Positions 33,068 to 42,570 of a DNA stretch of 64,000 nt are shown here, piece after piece. A program made the position numbers and the translations under genes. The stretch lies in NCBI GenBank assembly GCA_030765065.1, contig CM060990.1, forward strand, positions 495,680,190-495,744,189. The letters are read 5' to 3'. How positions within the stretch are numbered: the stretch's first letter is position 1; every line of letters begins with the position of its first letter. The stretch is from Deroplatys truncata. Its lineage: Eukaryota > Arthropoda > Insecta > Mantodea > Mantidae. The notes below the pieces were generated by a model, which ran no database searches, was not told the DNA's origin, and saw nothing but the letters and a program-made list of their open reading frames with translations.

Positions 33068-33506
33068 GTGTTCCATTCCTCCCGCACACAATTTACTCTC
33101 GTCCTATGGTATCGCATGTTCTCCTCCAGCATGGGATACAAAAATTACCTATCCGTGTACTGCGAAGCAACTAAAGTGTTTAAAATCTACGAAGTGGATG
33201 GCCATCCTCAAAAAATACTCCTTATGCATTCCGGTTTGTCCATAACAACTACCACGGCAAACCCATCTCCATCAATTTCACAGCTGCGAGAGCAAAATTC
33301 ATATTGTGTTTTCCAACATCAACTTCAACGAAATCCAATTCAAATCCAATTCGCAGCCTTCTACCCACACCTATAAAACACGTGATAGTGACCAAGAAGA
33401 ACAATGGTTCCAATGTGTTGCCGCAAGAGGATTATACATAATTTTCTACGAACAACAGTACGTTTTCGTAGCTAAAATGCAGGAAATGATTAACCAAGAC
33501 CGGTAG
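33068..33506 (+). pseudogene. Degenerate hypothetical region of E1 tail
   Basis: Two overlapping frames: the first contains 'NYLSVYCEATKVFKIYEVDG' and the second (33306-33506) 'GLYIIFYEQQYVFVA'. Together they look like one short beta-rich protein broken by a frameshift. No function or E2 copy is evident. Confidence 0.35.
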
Positions 33507-33689
33507 ATAGCTAACGGTCAATTTTGGCCATGTCACACCCTACATTCTACCCGATCATTTCCACGGTGATTGGCTGTTCAGCGTCAACGAACACAGAGCT
33601 ATCGTTCAAAATGAAGACGATAACAACTCCATATTCAAAAAACAAAGCAATGCCTGGTGGTAAAACCCAACGTACATTCTTTCCCACGG

Positions 33690-33912
33690 ATGTGCTACTT
33701 CCCGTGTGCAGCATAATCAACGCTTCCACCGGATGTGCTCATCAACGGATGTACTCCTTCCTCTGTGTGCAATTAACCCATCCGCCGGATGCAACAATGT
33801 AGTTTCCTGTGATTTCCGGCGGATGCAACATCCACTTCCCACGGATGTACTCCTTCCTGCGTGTGTAATTAACGCTTCCGGCGGATGTGGAGCAACGGAT
33901 TTCCCCCTCTAG
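33690..33912. repeat. Imperfect repeats 'cggatgt(a/g)ct(a/c)cttcc' in the E1 tail
   Basis: The block 'ACGGATGTACTCCTTCCT' with 'gtgtg(c/t)a...aattaac.c(a/t)tcc.(c/g)(c/g)cggatg' appears three times (about 33686, 33757 and 33843). Copies lie in different frames, so the repeat is selected, if at all, at DNA level. Confidence 0.55.
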
Positions 33913-34028
33913 TGTTTTCCCCATATATATTCATTCCAATGCCTACCCTTCACTCAGTGCGGATCTAACGTCCGGAAACGCCAGACGTTTCGTGCCCAGC
34001 TCACACCTGCTCCTGCTGCACCGCGAAA

Positions 34029-34286
34029 ATGCTTAATCCTCGTAGCAGGAACCTTTGCTGTACTTGCGAAGTTCACTATTTTCAGGAACTCTCCAAACTT
34101 TGCCAGCAAATTCAGGAGTTTAACGGGAAGTACAACAGACAACGCTCACGACTTGCGATTGCTCCTCTGTGCTTCTCAAGTTTCTACAAAATCAAAGGTG
34201 CATTCAATTTCTCCTGCCTCAGGAACGAGAAGTCCTACTTCGAAACGCAAGTGTCATCTTCTCAAGCCATCCACCTGTCGACGTAG
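34029..34286 (+). other. Unidentified E1 ORF
   Basis: An 85-codon open frame beginning MLNPRSRNLCC. It has a Cys cluster near the start but no recognisable motif and no E2 match that I can see. It may be a decayed gene or chance. Confidence 0.25.
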
Positions 34287-34440
34287 ACGTCGTATGGGAA
34301 CAGCTACACATTCAGCTTCAACACATTTGCGCACCATATCGTCGCTGCAGACGCCACTACAACATACCTTCTCAAAGAACTCACTTTGACGGACCACCAC
34401 CGTTCGTTAAATACTGCCACTGGTGCGTCAGAAGCCAAAC

Positions 34441-34747
34441 ATGAGCGCAAACACCCTCATTCGACAACTAGATGAACTCTCCAACAACACCAACATTCTC
34501 TGCGTTGCTACTCTGCAAGAAAACGTACCATACACCGTTCTAGGCGTCAGATCACTCGCCACCAGATACGGCACAAGAACCGTTAATCGACGAAGATACC
34601 GAAGTCTTTCTCCCTGCAAGATACGAAAAGGCCACTCCAGAACTCATTCAACAACTCGACACCGCCAAGTTCACCATCACCTACCAAGGTGTAGAACAAC
34701 TCTCCAACGGATTGAAAAAATATCGCGTCAAGTTCGCACCAAAATGA
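34441..34747 (+). pseudogene. Small transposon protein of the 'KYG...FLP.R' type (E1), one frameshift
   Basis: ATG 34441 opens 'MSANTLIRQLDEL'. 'LATRYGTRTV' is the conserved block that in E2 reads 'VQTKYGKRTI'. After a frameshift near 34585 the sequence continues 'EVFLPARYEKATPELI' and ends 'YRVKFAPK' at TGA 34745-34747. This arrangement is common in small proteins of invertebrate Polinton-like elements; the role is unknown and could be nucleic-acid binding. Its stop overlaps the next ATG as ATGA. Confidence 0.5.
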
Positions 34748-35268
34748 GCTGCGAAACCGAACCCATACACATCGGAAACAACCTCCTCCTCAAACTCCTC
34801 TTTCTACCCCAACTCTCCGAAAATGGAGAATATTCTCAAGTCTCATTACTCTCCACTCAAAACTCCTTCTTTAGCAATAAAAAGCAAATCGTCGTAAGAC
34901 TTTCCTCCAACAAACCTGAGGCCATCCACGTCAAGTGCCTCCCTTCCAAAGCTATCCAATGTGCAGCAGATGCTCAACTCTCCGTCTTCCTCTGCCACAA
35001 CAAAACACCTAACCTCAACATAAACGTCACATCCAACGGGTGCTTCTCCAACAACTTCACCAACGAAATCGTCATCGCCGTTACCACACCCATGGAAACG
35101 TACAGCAACTTCCACCATCTTCTTCTCACATGCATCACCAAAACCATCAGTGCCATGTTTTGCATAGATAGTGACTCCAGCGACACCGACAAGGACGACG
35201 ACAGTATCTCCATCATCACAAAGTTTAAAATTATTTTCTGTGATAAACAAAGTAACTGCTCAGAGTAA
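34744..35268 (+). CDS. Unidentified 174-codon protein, last gene of E1
   Basis: It is open from ATG 34744 (MSCETEPIHIGNN) to TAA 35268. It has an acidic stretch 'DSDSSDTDKDDDS' near residues 150-162. E2 has a start-related gene at 55177 (MSVTSEPIYLGNN) that also holds acidic clusters. The start block and acidic tract recall nucleoplasmin-like or chaperone-like proteins, but I cannot support a family. The AATAAA signals near 35452 could end its transcript. Confidence 0.5.
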   Translation: MSCETEPIHIGNNLLLKLLFLPQLSENGEYSQVSLLSTQNSFFSNKKQIVVRLSSNKPEAIHVKCLPSKAIQCAADAQLSVFLCHNKTPNLNINVTSNGCFSNNFTNEIVIAVTTPMETYSNFHHLLLTCITKTISAMFCIDSDSSDTDKDDDSISIITKFKIIFCDKQSNCSE

Positions 35269-35595
35269 TTTCTCAAAAAAGTACTTTTAAAGAACTATAC
35301 AGTGAGTGTTCACAGTGATTTATACACTCAAAAGTAGTCTTAAACAATATATTATCTTAATGTTTATTTTTCTTTCACATTCATTTTACTTATTATCTTA
35401 ATACCTGTAAACATTACCAATTTTATCAGTATGTGAAAATCTCTGTATTGAAAATAAATAAATTGTCCTATGTATCACGTAATAAATACTTATTACTTTT
35501 AATACCAGTAACCATCACCAATCTTATCATTTGTAATCATAAGCAACATAAGTTGTAAATCTCTGTATTTTTTAAAACTAAATTAAAGAAAATGT
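35269..35595. other. E1 right subterminal non-coding region
   Basis: AT-rich, with repeated phrases 'tattatcttaat' and 'accagtaa(c)cat(c)accaat(c)ttatca' near 35396-35430 and 35500-35530, and AATAAA near 35452. Confidence 0.5.
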
Positions 35596-35767
35596 CCCAG
35601 ATTAAGCAACAGATTAAGCTAATCCTACCGCTAGAGGCGTTTCAAATTTTTACCGCCAAACGTTAATCCACATTAATCCATTCGAATTAAGGAGGATTAC
35701 CATCGACACTAGCGCCCCTAGTGGCTGGATTAGGTTAATCTATTGCTTAATTTGGGGTTTTACTACT
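35596..35767 (-). repeat. Right terminal inverted repeat of E1
   Basis: The reverse complement begins AGTAGTAAAACCCC and follows the left repeat through 'GGGGCGCTAGTGTCG' to 'CTAGCGGTAGGATTA' and 'TTGCTTAATCTGGG'. Like the left copy it is palindromic within itself. It differs from the left copy at many positions, including an insertion of about 8 bp. Confidence 0.85.
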
Positions 35768-35773
35768 CACTTA
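35768..35773. repeat. Right 6-bp target duplication of E1
   Basis: CACTTA, identical to 17791-17796. Confidence 0.9.
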
Positions 35774-35998
35774 AATAGAAGTTAAAACATTTATTGATAA
35801 TGCACCGCAGATAAGCGAAGTGAAGGAAGAAAATATTGCTCTTTCCGACGGTTTATGATACAGGAGACACGAAAGGCTAATGAAGTAATAGAAGGTAATT
35901 ATTCCTAAAGAATTAGAGACAGAGTTGCTCATCGAATTTCATCATTATCTACTTCATTCTGGGACATATAAAGTGACAGATACCAAGATATATGACCA

Positions 35999-36063
<65 letters not shown>

Positions 36064-36990
36064 AAAAGCTCGGGAGAAAGTGAGAAGATAATTGGATGTT
36101 GTGACATTTGCCAACGTTGCAAACAGAGAAATGTAGGCTATCAATTTGACACCAATTCAGTAATTACGAAAATTTCCAGAGATCTCATTTTTAGATATCC
36201 ATGGAGAATTGCTTACCTCACCATTTCGATGAAACTGTATTTTCGTTTGCCATGATGTATTTAGCAAATACGTGAGAACATTTCCTTTGAAGAAAGCAAA
36301 TAGCCAATCATGCGAAAAACCGTTTCGTCAACAATATGTACCATACGAAGGTCAGGTCAATGTCATATTGACAGATAATGTGACTGTGTTTACAGGAAGA
36401 AGAGTTGCAGGGTCAATCAAAGATGCAGAGATTACCCAATATTTTTGTTCGAGGTATCATGCTTGTGGAAATCCGAACGATCGCGCCATAAAAGATATCG
36501 GAATTTTTCTGAGAATTTTGGCGCATAATCAACACTCAAAATGGTTTAACTATTTGAAACATATACAGCAACTTATACATGAAACCATTAACCACATAAC
36601 CGGGTTTAAACCTTTAGAATTAGCGCGGGGCCAACAATTAAATCTAGCATACCATCCACGATTCCCATTGAGGAAGTACAATTGAAAGGCAAGGAAATAT
36701 TTAAAATGGCTTCCGAAAAAATAGAAAGAATGGCAAAAAGACGTAAGGATCGTCACATCGACAAGCAAAAAGGTAAAAAGTGGAATATCAAAATTGGAGA
36801 GTATGCTTTATTGAGAAATAAAGCATTATCGAGAAAAGTGAAGGAGAACCAGAGATTGATATATTACCAAGAACTTTACCTCGTAGTAAATAAATTCTCA
36901 ACGGACACATCTGAAATAGCAAAGATCAATGAATGCAAAATCGTGAGAAGATATCATAAAACGTTACTTAAAGGATACAAGCAGAAGTAG
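35774..36990 (+). pseudogene. int: Integrase region of the gypsy-type retroelement
   Basis: Continuation of pol behind E1. Near 35935-35960 'EFHHYLLHSGTYKV' gives the two His of the HHCC finger; after an AT microsatellite, 'CDICQRCKQRN' near 36100-36130 gives the two Cys. The core has 'LTDNVTVF' with the second catalytic Asp near 36370 and 'GNPNDRAIKDI' near 36475, where the usual Glu (NP.ER) is replaced by Asp. 'ETINHITGFKPLEL' matches the downstream 'TG.SP.EL' block. A basic C-terminal ORF (36682-36990) follows. Broken and inactive. Confidence 0.8.
36001..36060. repeat. (AT)n microsatellite
   Basis: About 30 AT units inside the retroelement integrase finger; the Tyr-Ile runs in overlapping ORFs are its translation. 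Confidence 0.95.
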
Positions 36991-37708
36991 GAAGATGCTG
37001 ACGAAGAGCAAGAAAGAGATGAAGAATAACTTACAATAAAAAGCGGCAGCAAGAAAAAAGCCAGAAATTATATAAAGAGGATGTTCATTCAGAAATATAC
37101 TTTTGTAGAAGGAAAACAAATGTAAATTGTATATCAGTATGCTGTAATGTTGAGGAATCTGCGGTAAAACCTTTTTATACGTAACCACGGATACACTGTA
37201 AGAGTGATATTTCAATGAAGTCTTGAGAGGTATAGTAGCCATATAATGTAAGAATATTGCCAAACTTGCCAGCTTTAAAGCAATACACACACCCTCTAAT
37301 GCTACGTGTAAACTGTAAATATATTTTGTTTATGTGAGTGTTTAACATGTTGTATCTTAAACAAATGAAAGGAAAATCAGTATATTTTTGTGCAGCAAAA
37401 CTGGACTGGAATTAACGCTTTTAGTTCCAGGAAATGTTTTTCCACACCTGTGGGTGTGTAACAGTGCGTGGCACTACAATGCTTGGGAGTGTTATGTTAT
37501 TGAATGCTTGAGAAAGTGAAAGGAAGTCAAAGCAGTGTAGCACTTAGCAAGGTCACGAACAGCTGACGTGATCCTGCAACTATTACAAGCCGAAAGTGAA
37601 AGCAAGGGATCTTTACACTCGGGTAAAAAATCTCATGAAGGAAGTATGAATGACTATCAGCTATTACCTGTAATGTAGACAAAAATTCATTCATAGGGGC
37701 AGTTTGAA
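36991..37708 (+). other. Retroelement 3' region before the LTR
   Basis: No env-like gene is recognisable. A purine-rich 'ATAGGGGCAG' near 37694 could be the polypurine tract, though it is short. Confidence 0.4.
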
Positions 37709-38309
37709 ACATTACTCACACTTCTCCTAAGGTTTAATTATGTTAGTATGTTTAGCGTCTCATTTGTGTTATTTTATTATATAGCAGAGTTCATTTATAT
37801 TTGCAATGTAAAGAAATATGTAGGCACCTATGTTTTATTTTTACAAACTTTAGATTTCCGCACCAGCAGAAATACAACAAGCGTTGAATAGAACAATAGT
37901 AAAGGTTATTGTACTGTGTGTTACATGTTCGTGGATAGTCTTTGTTAGTTGGCGTGCAAATAGGACACAAGTAACTGATGCTAGGGAAAGACCGAAATAG
38001 TTCCCAAACAGGATTTTTCGTCGTATTTTACCATGTGACTCCGAGTTGGCCAGTCAGGTTAACAGAACTTTATTAGTGTTTAAACGTAAAGTAAATTCGC
38101 ACCAGCTTGAGGATCAATAGAATTAGTTTGTAAGCTTCACACTCGCGCCTCTAAGAACTGCAAATATTTGAGCTGCCTGTCAAAATCTCAGGCATTTTGG
38201 TCTTAAAAACAGAAGAAACGTGTGCTCCTTGCAACAAGAGTTTCGTGCCGGAATTAATTTAAGAATGGAACGTAGTGTTTAGACATAGCCGCTCGAGTAA
38301 TATGTGGTA
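37709..38309 (+). repeat. 3' LTR of retroelement, left part
   Basis: It matches 11157-11746 in the same orientation with scattered differences, then stops at GTGGTA (38304-38309), where Polinton E2 begins. The rest resumes at 56357. Confidence 0.82.
38304..38309. repeat. Left 6-bp target duplication of Polinton E2
   Basis: GTGGTA, repeated at 56357-56362. The intact 5' LTR carries this sequence once (about 11741-11746), which proves the duplication. Confidence 0.95.
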
Positions 38310-38503
38310 AGTATTATATGCCCCACGGGAGGCAGACACCGCCAACAGGTTACTGGCGCCAAGGTAGAGGTATTCCCCCGTCCTTGAAACGTATGACTCA
38401 TTTGTTTCTTAGAAAAACTGATTTGTTTCTAAGAAAAGGGAATTCCCTTGACCCTGAGCTGAGTCAGTAAGCTGTTGCGGAGACCTGCCTCGCCGTGGGG
38501 TAT
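38310..38503 (+). repeat. Left terminal inverted repeat of E2, itself a long palindrome
   Basis: 194 bp. 'ATGCCCCACGGGAGGCAG' at 38318 pairs with 'CTGCCTCGCCGTGGGGTAT' ending at 38503, and 'TTTCTTAGAAA' lies near the centre, so each terminal repeat could fold into a long imperfect hairpin. About 95% identical to 56163-56356 reversed. Confidence 0.92.
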
Positions 38504-38625
38504 AATTAAAAAGAGGGAATTTTTGTTGACTTTTTGATTTTAGAGAAAGAAAAGCAATAATTAAAAAGAGGGAATTTTTTCGTTGACTTTTTAATTTTAG
38601 AGAAAGAAAAGAAATTTTTATGACG
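38504..38625. repeat. Two direct copies of a roughly 62-bp block inside the E2 left end
   Basis: 'aattaaaaagagggaattttt' through 'attttagagaaagaaaag' occurs twice in tandem. Confidence 0.8.
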
Positions 38626-38746
38626 AAAAAAACAAAAGTTATTTATTACGTAATGAATAGGTATTTAAGAAACCGGTTATAGTGTTTTTATATTAATAGT
38701 TTTGTATTAGCCGTGGTGCGAGAAAGAGAAACGCATAGGATAAAAA

Positions 38747-39966
38747 ATGTATGTGTTCATATTCACTTTCGAGTGCTAGCGAGGAAGATTTGAGGTCGAT
38801 GCTGATACGGGTCATTTACAGAACGCAACTATGTGTCGCAAGGATTATGAATTACTGTCAAATTGTTCTTGTATATATAAAAAGGATAGTGTATGTAAAT
38901 TTAACGCTAAATCTATGGATGTAAAAAGTATTAAAAATGTATATACGTGTCTAAAACCTGTAACAAAATGTCAGGCAGGAAGGAGATGTAGTCTAATGTA
39001 TTATAATAATATACCTGTTGGACAGGTACAGTGCCGGGATCCATGATGAATGAGGTTTGCGAGTGCGTTACGGCTCATGAAAATCAAGAGGGATGTAGCT
39101 TTCGGGGTACTTCCGTGAATATGATTGCAAACGATGATAAACTGGTATTGGTTGAAATGGTAGACTGTAGAGAACTGATTGATTTGTTTGATGTTCCAGA
39201 GGGCATTGGTCTTGATTGGAAGTTAACGTCAAAAGAAACAGAATTGATCACTGTATATACTATGATAGAAGATATGAATGCTTATTTTACAGATAATTAT
39301 ATATACGTTTTTGGAAATTGTGGGAATGGTGAATGGAAATTAAAGATAGGAAACAAAAGTGTTATAACGGGAAGGGTAAAAAGATCCGCATCTAGTTGGG
39401 CCGCTGAAGGTACGTTTAACATTAGATCAGAATGTGGTCAGGGGTCAACCGAATCTGGAGGGCGCATCTCCGTAGAGAGCTTAAGGAGAGCTGTGCTTGA
39501 AAAATGTAAGACTTCCGTTGTTAAGGATAAGCAAAAGCTTGTAAGGGAATGTAATGAAAAGACGAAAAATTTAAATCGAAAAATTAGTTTATTAACCGAA
39601 GAAAATAAAAGAATTAAAGAAGATTTGAAAAAATCGGGTGCCACGATAGCAGGTTTGAAGAGCGAATTGGAAGTTCGAAATCATAATTTATCTAAGCACA
39701 AGGATTTAGCTGACAGTATTAAAGGAAATGCACATCATATATACGATCAATTTCAAGAATTAAAAACTTTAATATCGAAGTTAACAAAAACGGGGGCGTG
39801 CACAGATGAGAAAAATGATGAGGAACCTGACATGTTTGTAAACTACGATCTTGAGGAATTAGAAGGAGAAGAAGAAAAGGAGATTGGAGATATTGGAGGA
39901 ACAAGAAATGAAGAGGAAAAGGAAGAAGTTGAAAAATACAGTGACGAATTTTCGTATACTACATAA
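38747..39966 (+). pseudogene. Secreted Cys-rich coiled-coil protein (E2 copy)
   Basis: Homologue of the first E1 gene. The ATG at 38747 opens a short hydrophobic start (MYVFIFTF) but meets TAG at 38777; the frame then continues with 'DTGHLQNAT' and Cys spacing as in E1 to 39046. After a frameshift near 39035 it runs unbroken for about 310 codons. That part holds further Cys, a 'GRVKRSASSW' furin-type site, a Lys/Glu/Asn coiled coil (about 39510-39780), a Cys pair region and an acidic tail (EEEKEEVEKY). No membrane segment is visible. Conservation of site, coiled coil and tail in two diverged elements argues for a real function, perhaps in the virion exterior; family unknown. Confidence 0.7.
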
Positions 39967-40002
39967 AAACTGATGCAAAGGGAACATAAAGAAAGCGGAA
40001 AT

Positions 40003-40370
40003 AAGGATTTTTTAAATACATAACAAAGAAAAAAGGTAATATATACATATATTTATTTATAATTTTGTTTTGGATGCCGCGACAACGGCCCACCTACTTC
40101 CATAAAAGTACAATAGGTGATGTTATGTTTGTAAAAAATTTGTAAGCTTTTTCATGTCTGTAAATTATTATAGTATTAAGTTGTAAGTAAGTTAAGTTTT
40201 TTAATTGTAGGAAGAATAAAAGGAAGAGAAGATAAGGATTTTTTAAATATATAACAAAGAAAAAAAGATAATATATATTTTTTATTCGTGGTTTTTTTTG
40301 GGCGACAATGGCCCACCCACATCCAGAAAAGTACAAGTGATGTTACGTTTACCCATTTCCAAAAAAAAGT
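40003..40370. repeat. Tandem duplication of about 230 bp between converging genes
   Basis: 'ggattttttaaata(c/t)ataacaaagaaaaaa' followed by 'cgacaa(c/t)ggcccacc(t/c)ac' and 'aaagtacaa...gtgatgtta' occurs near 40003 and 40235. It is non-coding and separates the rightward first gene from the leftward pair. Confidence 0.7.
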
Positions 40371-40455
40371 ACAAGTGATGTTATGTTTTTATATCTGTAC
40401 ATAATATTACATTATTAGGTTATAACTATGTGTTAGGTTTTCTTACTTTTCATGA

Positions 40456-40467
40456 TTATAAATTTTG

Positions 40468-40517
<50 letters not shown>

Positions 40518-41127
40518 CAGGACGTTTTTGCAGATCGTACGTTTGAACTATAAAGCTTTCTTTTAAGCTACCATTCATCATTAAGTCTTCCCAGTCAAAA
40601 TATTCTTTGTAGTCTTTAACAAAGCTTTCTGTACGTGGTTGAAATTTGGCTACATCAGGACGATATAAACTGTGAAAATATTTTCTTAACAATCCTTCCG
40701 ACAAAATTTGATTTTCGCACAAAGAGCCCCAACTTATATATTCCTCATATGGTTCTATTGCTTTTTCTGAGAAGTTTTGATATTCGCATAAATACATCCA
40801 GTCTAAATATTCCTTGAATTCAATTATAAATTTCTCATCCAAAGTTAAATATATAGAAATGGCTGACCAATTAAACTTTGTGTGAAATTTATGAATCACA
40901 CCAAAAGAAAATTTAATGCAAAACACTGATTTGTCTTTAACGACATTTGAAATTACATTTTCCAAAAATGAATACCTATATTTATCATCATATGTCATAT
41001 GATAATGATATAGATTGTCACACATACTAAACATATTGGTTAGTATTTGTTTGTTGATCTTTTCATGTTTTCCTAAGGAAATTTTGTCTACTACAATTTT
41101 CCTCACGCACAAATTTTGCAAATTCAT
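40456..41127 (-). CDS. Protein with repeated DW..LC..Q.LSE units (E2, leftward)
   Basis: A 223-codon open frame. From about residue 107 a motif recurs: 'YLDWMYLCEYQNFSEKAI', 'YISWGSLCENQILSEGLL' and a degenerate 'YFDWEDLMMNGSLKESFI'. Such 'DW..IS..Q.LSE.FI' repeats are familiar from giant-virus and phage proteins of unknown role. The N-terminal 100 residues show no motif. The last residues run into an (AT)n tract (Tyr-Ile repeat), so the true C-terminus is uncertain. The ATG at 41127 lies 29 nt behind the dUTPase stop, suggesting one leftward transcript. No E1 copy is visible. Confidence 0.6.
40470..40514. repeat. (AT)n microsatellite
   Basis: About 22 AT units at the 3' end of the leftward gene; it may have grown over the original stop codon. 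Confidence 0.95.
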
Positions 41128-41156
41128 TATGATTTTTTTTTGGTCGATCCAAATTT

Positions 41157-42045
41157 TTAATACCTCTTGAGGTAGTTATTTTTAATTTGTTTTGTTTGAG
41201 GCGTTTTTATCAAATGTACATTCAATTGTGCAATTGCGCAATATTTTTTAACAGAAATAATTTTATTGGAAAGGTTAAAGAGTATTACATTAATAGTATC
41301 AATGTAATCTTGGTCAATTACTCCGCCTAGTACTATTAAATTTTGTATTGCCGAACTCGACCGTGTAGCCAGTTTACCGTAAGTATCTTTAGGTAGTTTT
41401 ATGGAAATTTTTGCATCCACAATAGTGTTACTCCAAGGGAATATACTTACAGTTTTTGGTGCAAATATATCATACCCTGAGGAGTTGTACCTTCGAATTG
41501 GTGCTTTAGCAGATTGACTATGGACGAAATATAACAATTTATCACTGGTGTCTTCTTCTTCTTCTGAGTCACTGTCTTTTATTATTATTACATTGTCATG
41601 CTGTCGTGGCTGAATATCTGCTTCTTGACGTGAAGATATGCTCGGCTGCTGTTGCGACTGTTGCGGCGGAACGTCTTCTTCTGAATGCTGTTGCGGATGG
41701 ACGTCTGCTTCTGAATGCTGTTGCGGCAGGACGCCTTTTTCTGAATGCTGTTGCGGCAGGACGTCTTCTTCTCAATGCTGTTGCAGCAGAACGCCTTCTT
41801 CTGAATGCTGTTGCAGCAGAACGCCTTCTTCTGAATGTTGTTGTGGCTTGTCTTCTTCTTTCTGCTTTTGTGGTTCTTCAAGACTTTTTGCAAGATTTTC
41901 TAATTCTCCAAAAAGTATATTTTCAAACAGATTGTGAAAACACATGGCATTCGCAGTTTTCACAAGTACATAAACAATTGCCAATTAATTGTTTATTTTC
42001 ATTGGAACAGAACTCATTGTACTTCTCTGGATGTTGTTGTGCCAT
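41157..42045 (-). pseudogene. dut: dUTPase with Gln/Glu-rich N-terminal extension (E2, leftward), broken
   Basis: dUTPase hydrolyses dUTP to dUMP and keeps uracil out of DNA. The conserved blocks are in order: 'SSGYDIFAP' (motif 1), 'TRSSSA' (motif 2, usually RSG/RSS), 'GGVIDQDYID' (motif 3) and 'CAIAQL' (motif 4). The glycine-rich motif 5 is missing; the frame ends 'NNYLKRY'. Upstream the same frame carries repeats of 'QQHSEE(G/D)V(L/P)', broken by a TGA near 41775, and before that a frameshift near 41930 leads to a Cys-rich start (MAQQHPEKY, ATG at 42045). TATAAAA lies 29 nt upstream on the minus strand. Missing motif 5 and the two breaks indicate loss of function. Confidence 0.8.
41640..41840. 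repeat. Array of 36-bp coding repeats in the dUTPase extension
   Basis: Five or six copies of '(t/c)gaatg(c/t)tgttgc(g/a)gcaggacg(c/t)c(t)tcttct' encoding QQHSEE units on the minus strand. Confidence 0.85.
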
Positions 42046-42570
42046 TGTGCTCTCAAAGTAGCCATCACTTGTGTTTTATACTGCATATGATTTAAAAAAG
42101 CGACAGGTTAAGAGGATAACTTGTGTAGTTAAGTGTCAAGGATGAATTGATGCAACTCATGTTATATAATTTGTTTATTCTATTGGGTAAAAAGTTTTGA
42201 AACTTGGAGTACTGCATAGTTAAATGTCAAGGATAAATTGATGCAATTCACGTTATATAAGTTGTTGTTGTATTGAGTACAACTTGCAGCGCCACAAGGG
42301 CATGACTATCCCAATGCAGCTTGCTAAGGATAGATTAGTGCAAGAGCATTTGGTAGGGGAAGTACTAAGAGCAAGGCCATGTTATATAAGTTGTTCTGTT
42401 GAGAGGAAAACACGAAGCGCAACTTGGCACGTGCTGACATAAGGAAAATACTGCAAGGACAAATTAAATTAAATGTCAAGGATAAATCATGAGTATAAAT
42501 TAAGCCAGCGTGCACGCTTTAATGCAGGAGGAAGAGAAGAACATATAATCTTACTGAACACGTTAATACA
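42046..42570. promoter_or_regulatory. E2 divergent promoter region with three repeated blocks
   Basis: It lies between the leftward dUTPase and rightward polymerase genes. TATAAAA is on the minus strand at 42074-42080 and TATAAAT on the plus strand at 42494-42500. Between them a block 'gtcaaggat(g/a)aattgatgcaa(c/t)tca(t/c)gttatata' occurs near 42137 and 42228, with a weaker third copy near 42322-42395 and a fragment at 42475. The blocks could bind a shared regulator of early genes. Confidence 0.6.

Larger units (their letters stand above)
17797..35767 (+). mobile_element. Polinton/Maverick (adintovirus-like) element E1, 17,971 bp
   Basis: A large self-synthesising, virus-like transposon. 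Termini are inverted repeats starting AGTAGTAAA on both sides, with a 6-bp target duplication. It encodes protein-primed DNA polymerase B, packaging ATPase, retroviral-type integrase, adenain-like protease and a double jelly-roll capsid protein, the defining Polinton set. Most genes carry frameshifts or stops, so it is inactive. It is GC-richer than both the surrounding retroelement and E2. The two terminal repeats differ at many positions, more than those of E2, which suggests an older copy. It lies between RNase H and integrase of the host retroelement. Confidence 0.95.

Noticed and set aside
17797..35767. Stop-codon reassignment (TAG as sense) in E1
   Set aside because: Polymerase frames also carry TGA (22787) and TAA (23585), and frameshifts are common, so ordinary decay explains most of it; only the first gene is kept as a question.
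36001..36060. AT tract as a target or recombination site
   Set aside because: It is a plain microsatellite inside the retroelement integrase with no link to either Polinton terminus.
36991..37708. An env gene of the retroelement
   Set aside because: No frame in this interval has a signal peptide, Cys pattern or membrane anchor.
41588..41937. Ser/Cys- or Lys/Asn-rich ORFs on both strands over the QQHSEE array
   Set aside because: They are alternative-frame readings of the 36-bp repeat; the dUTPase frame is the one that continues into a conserved enzyme.
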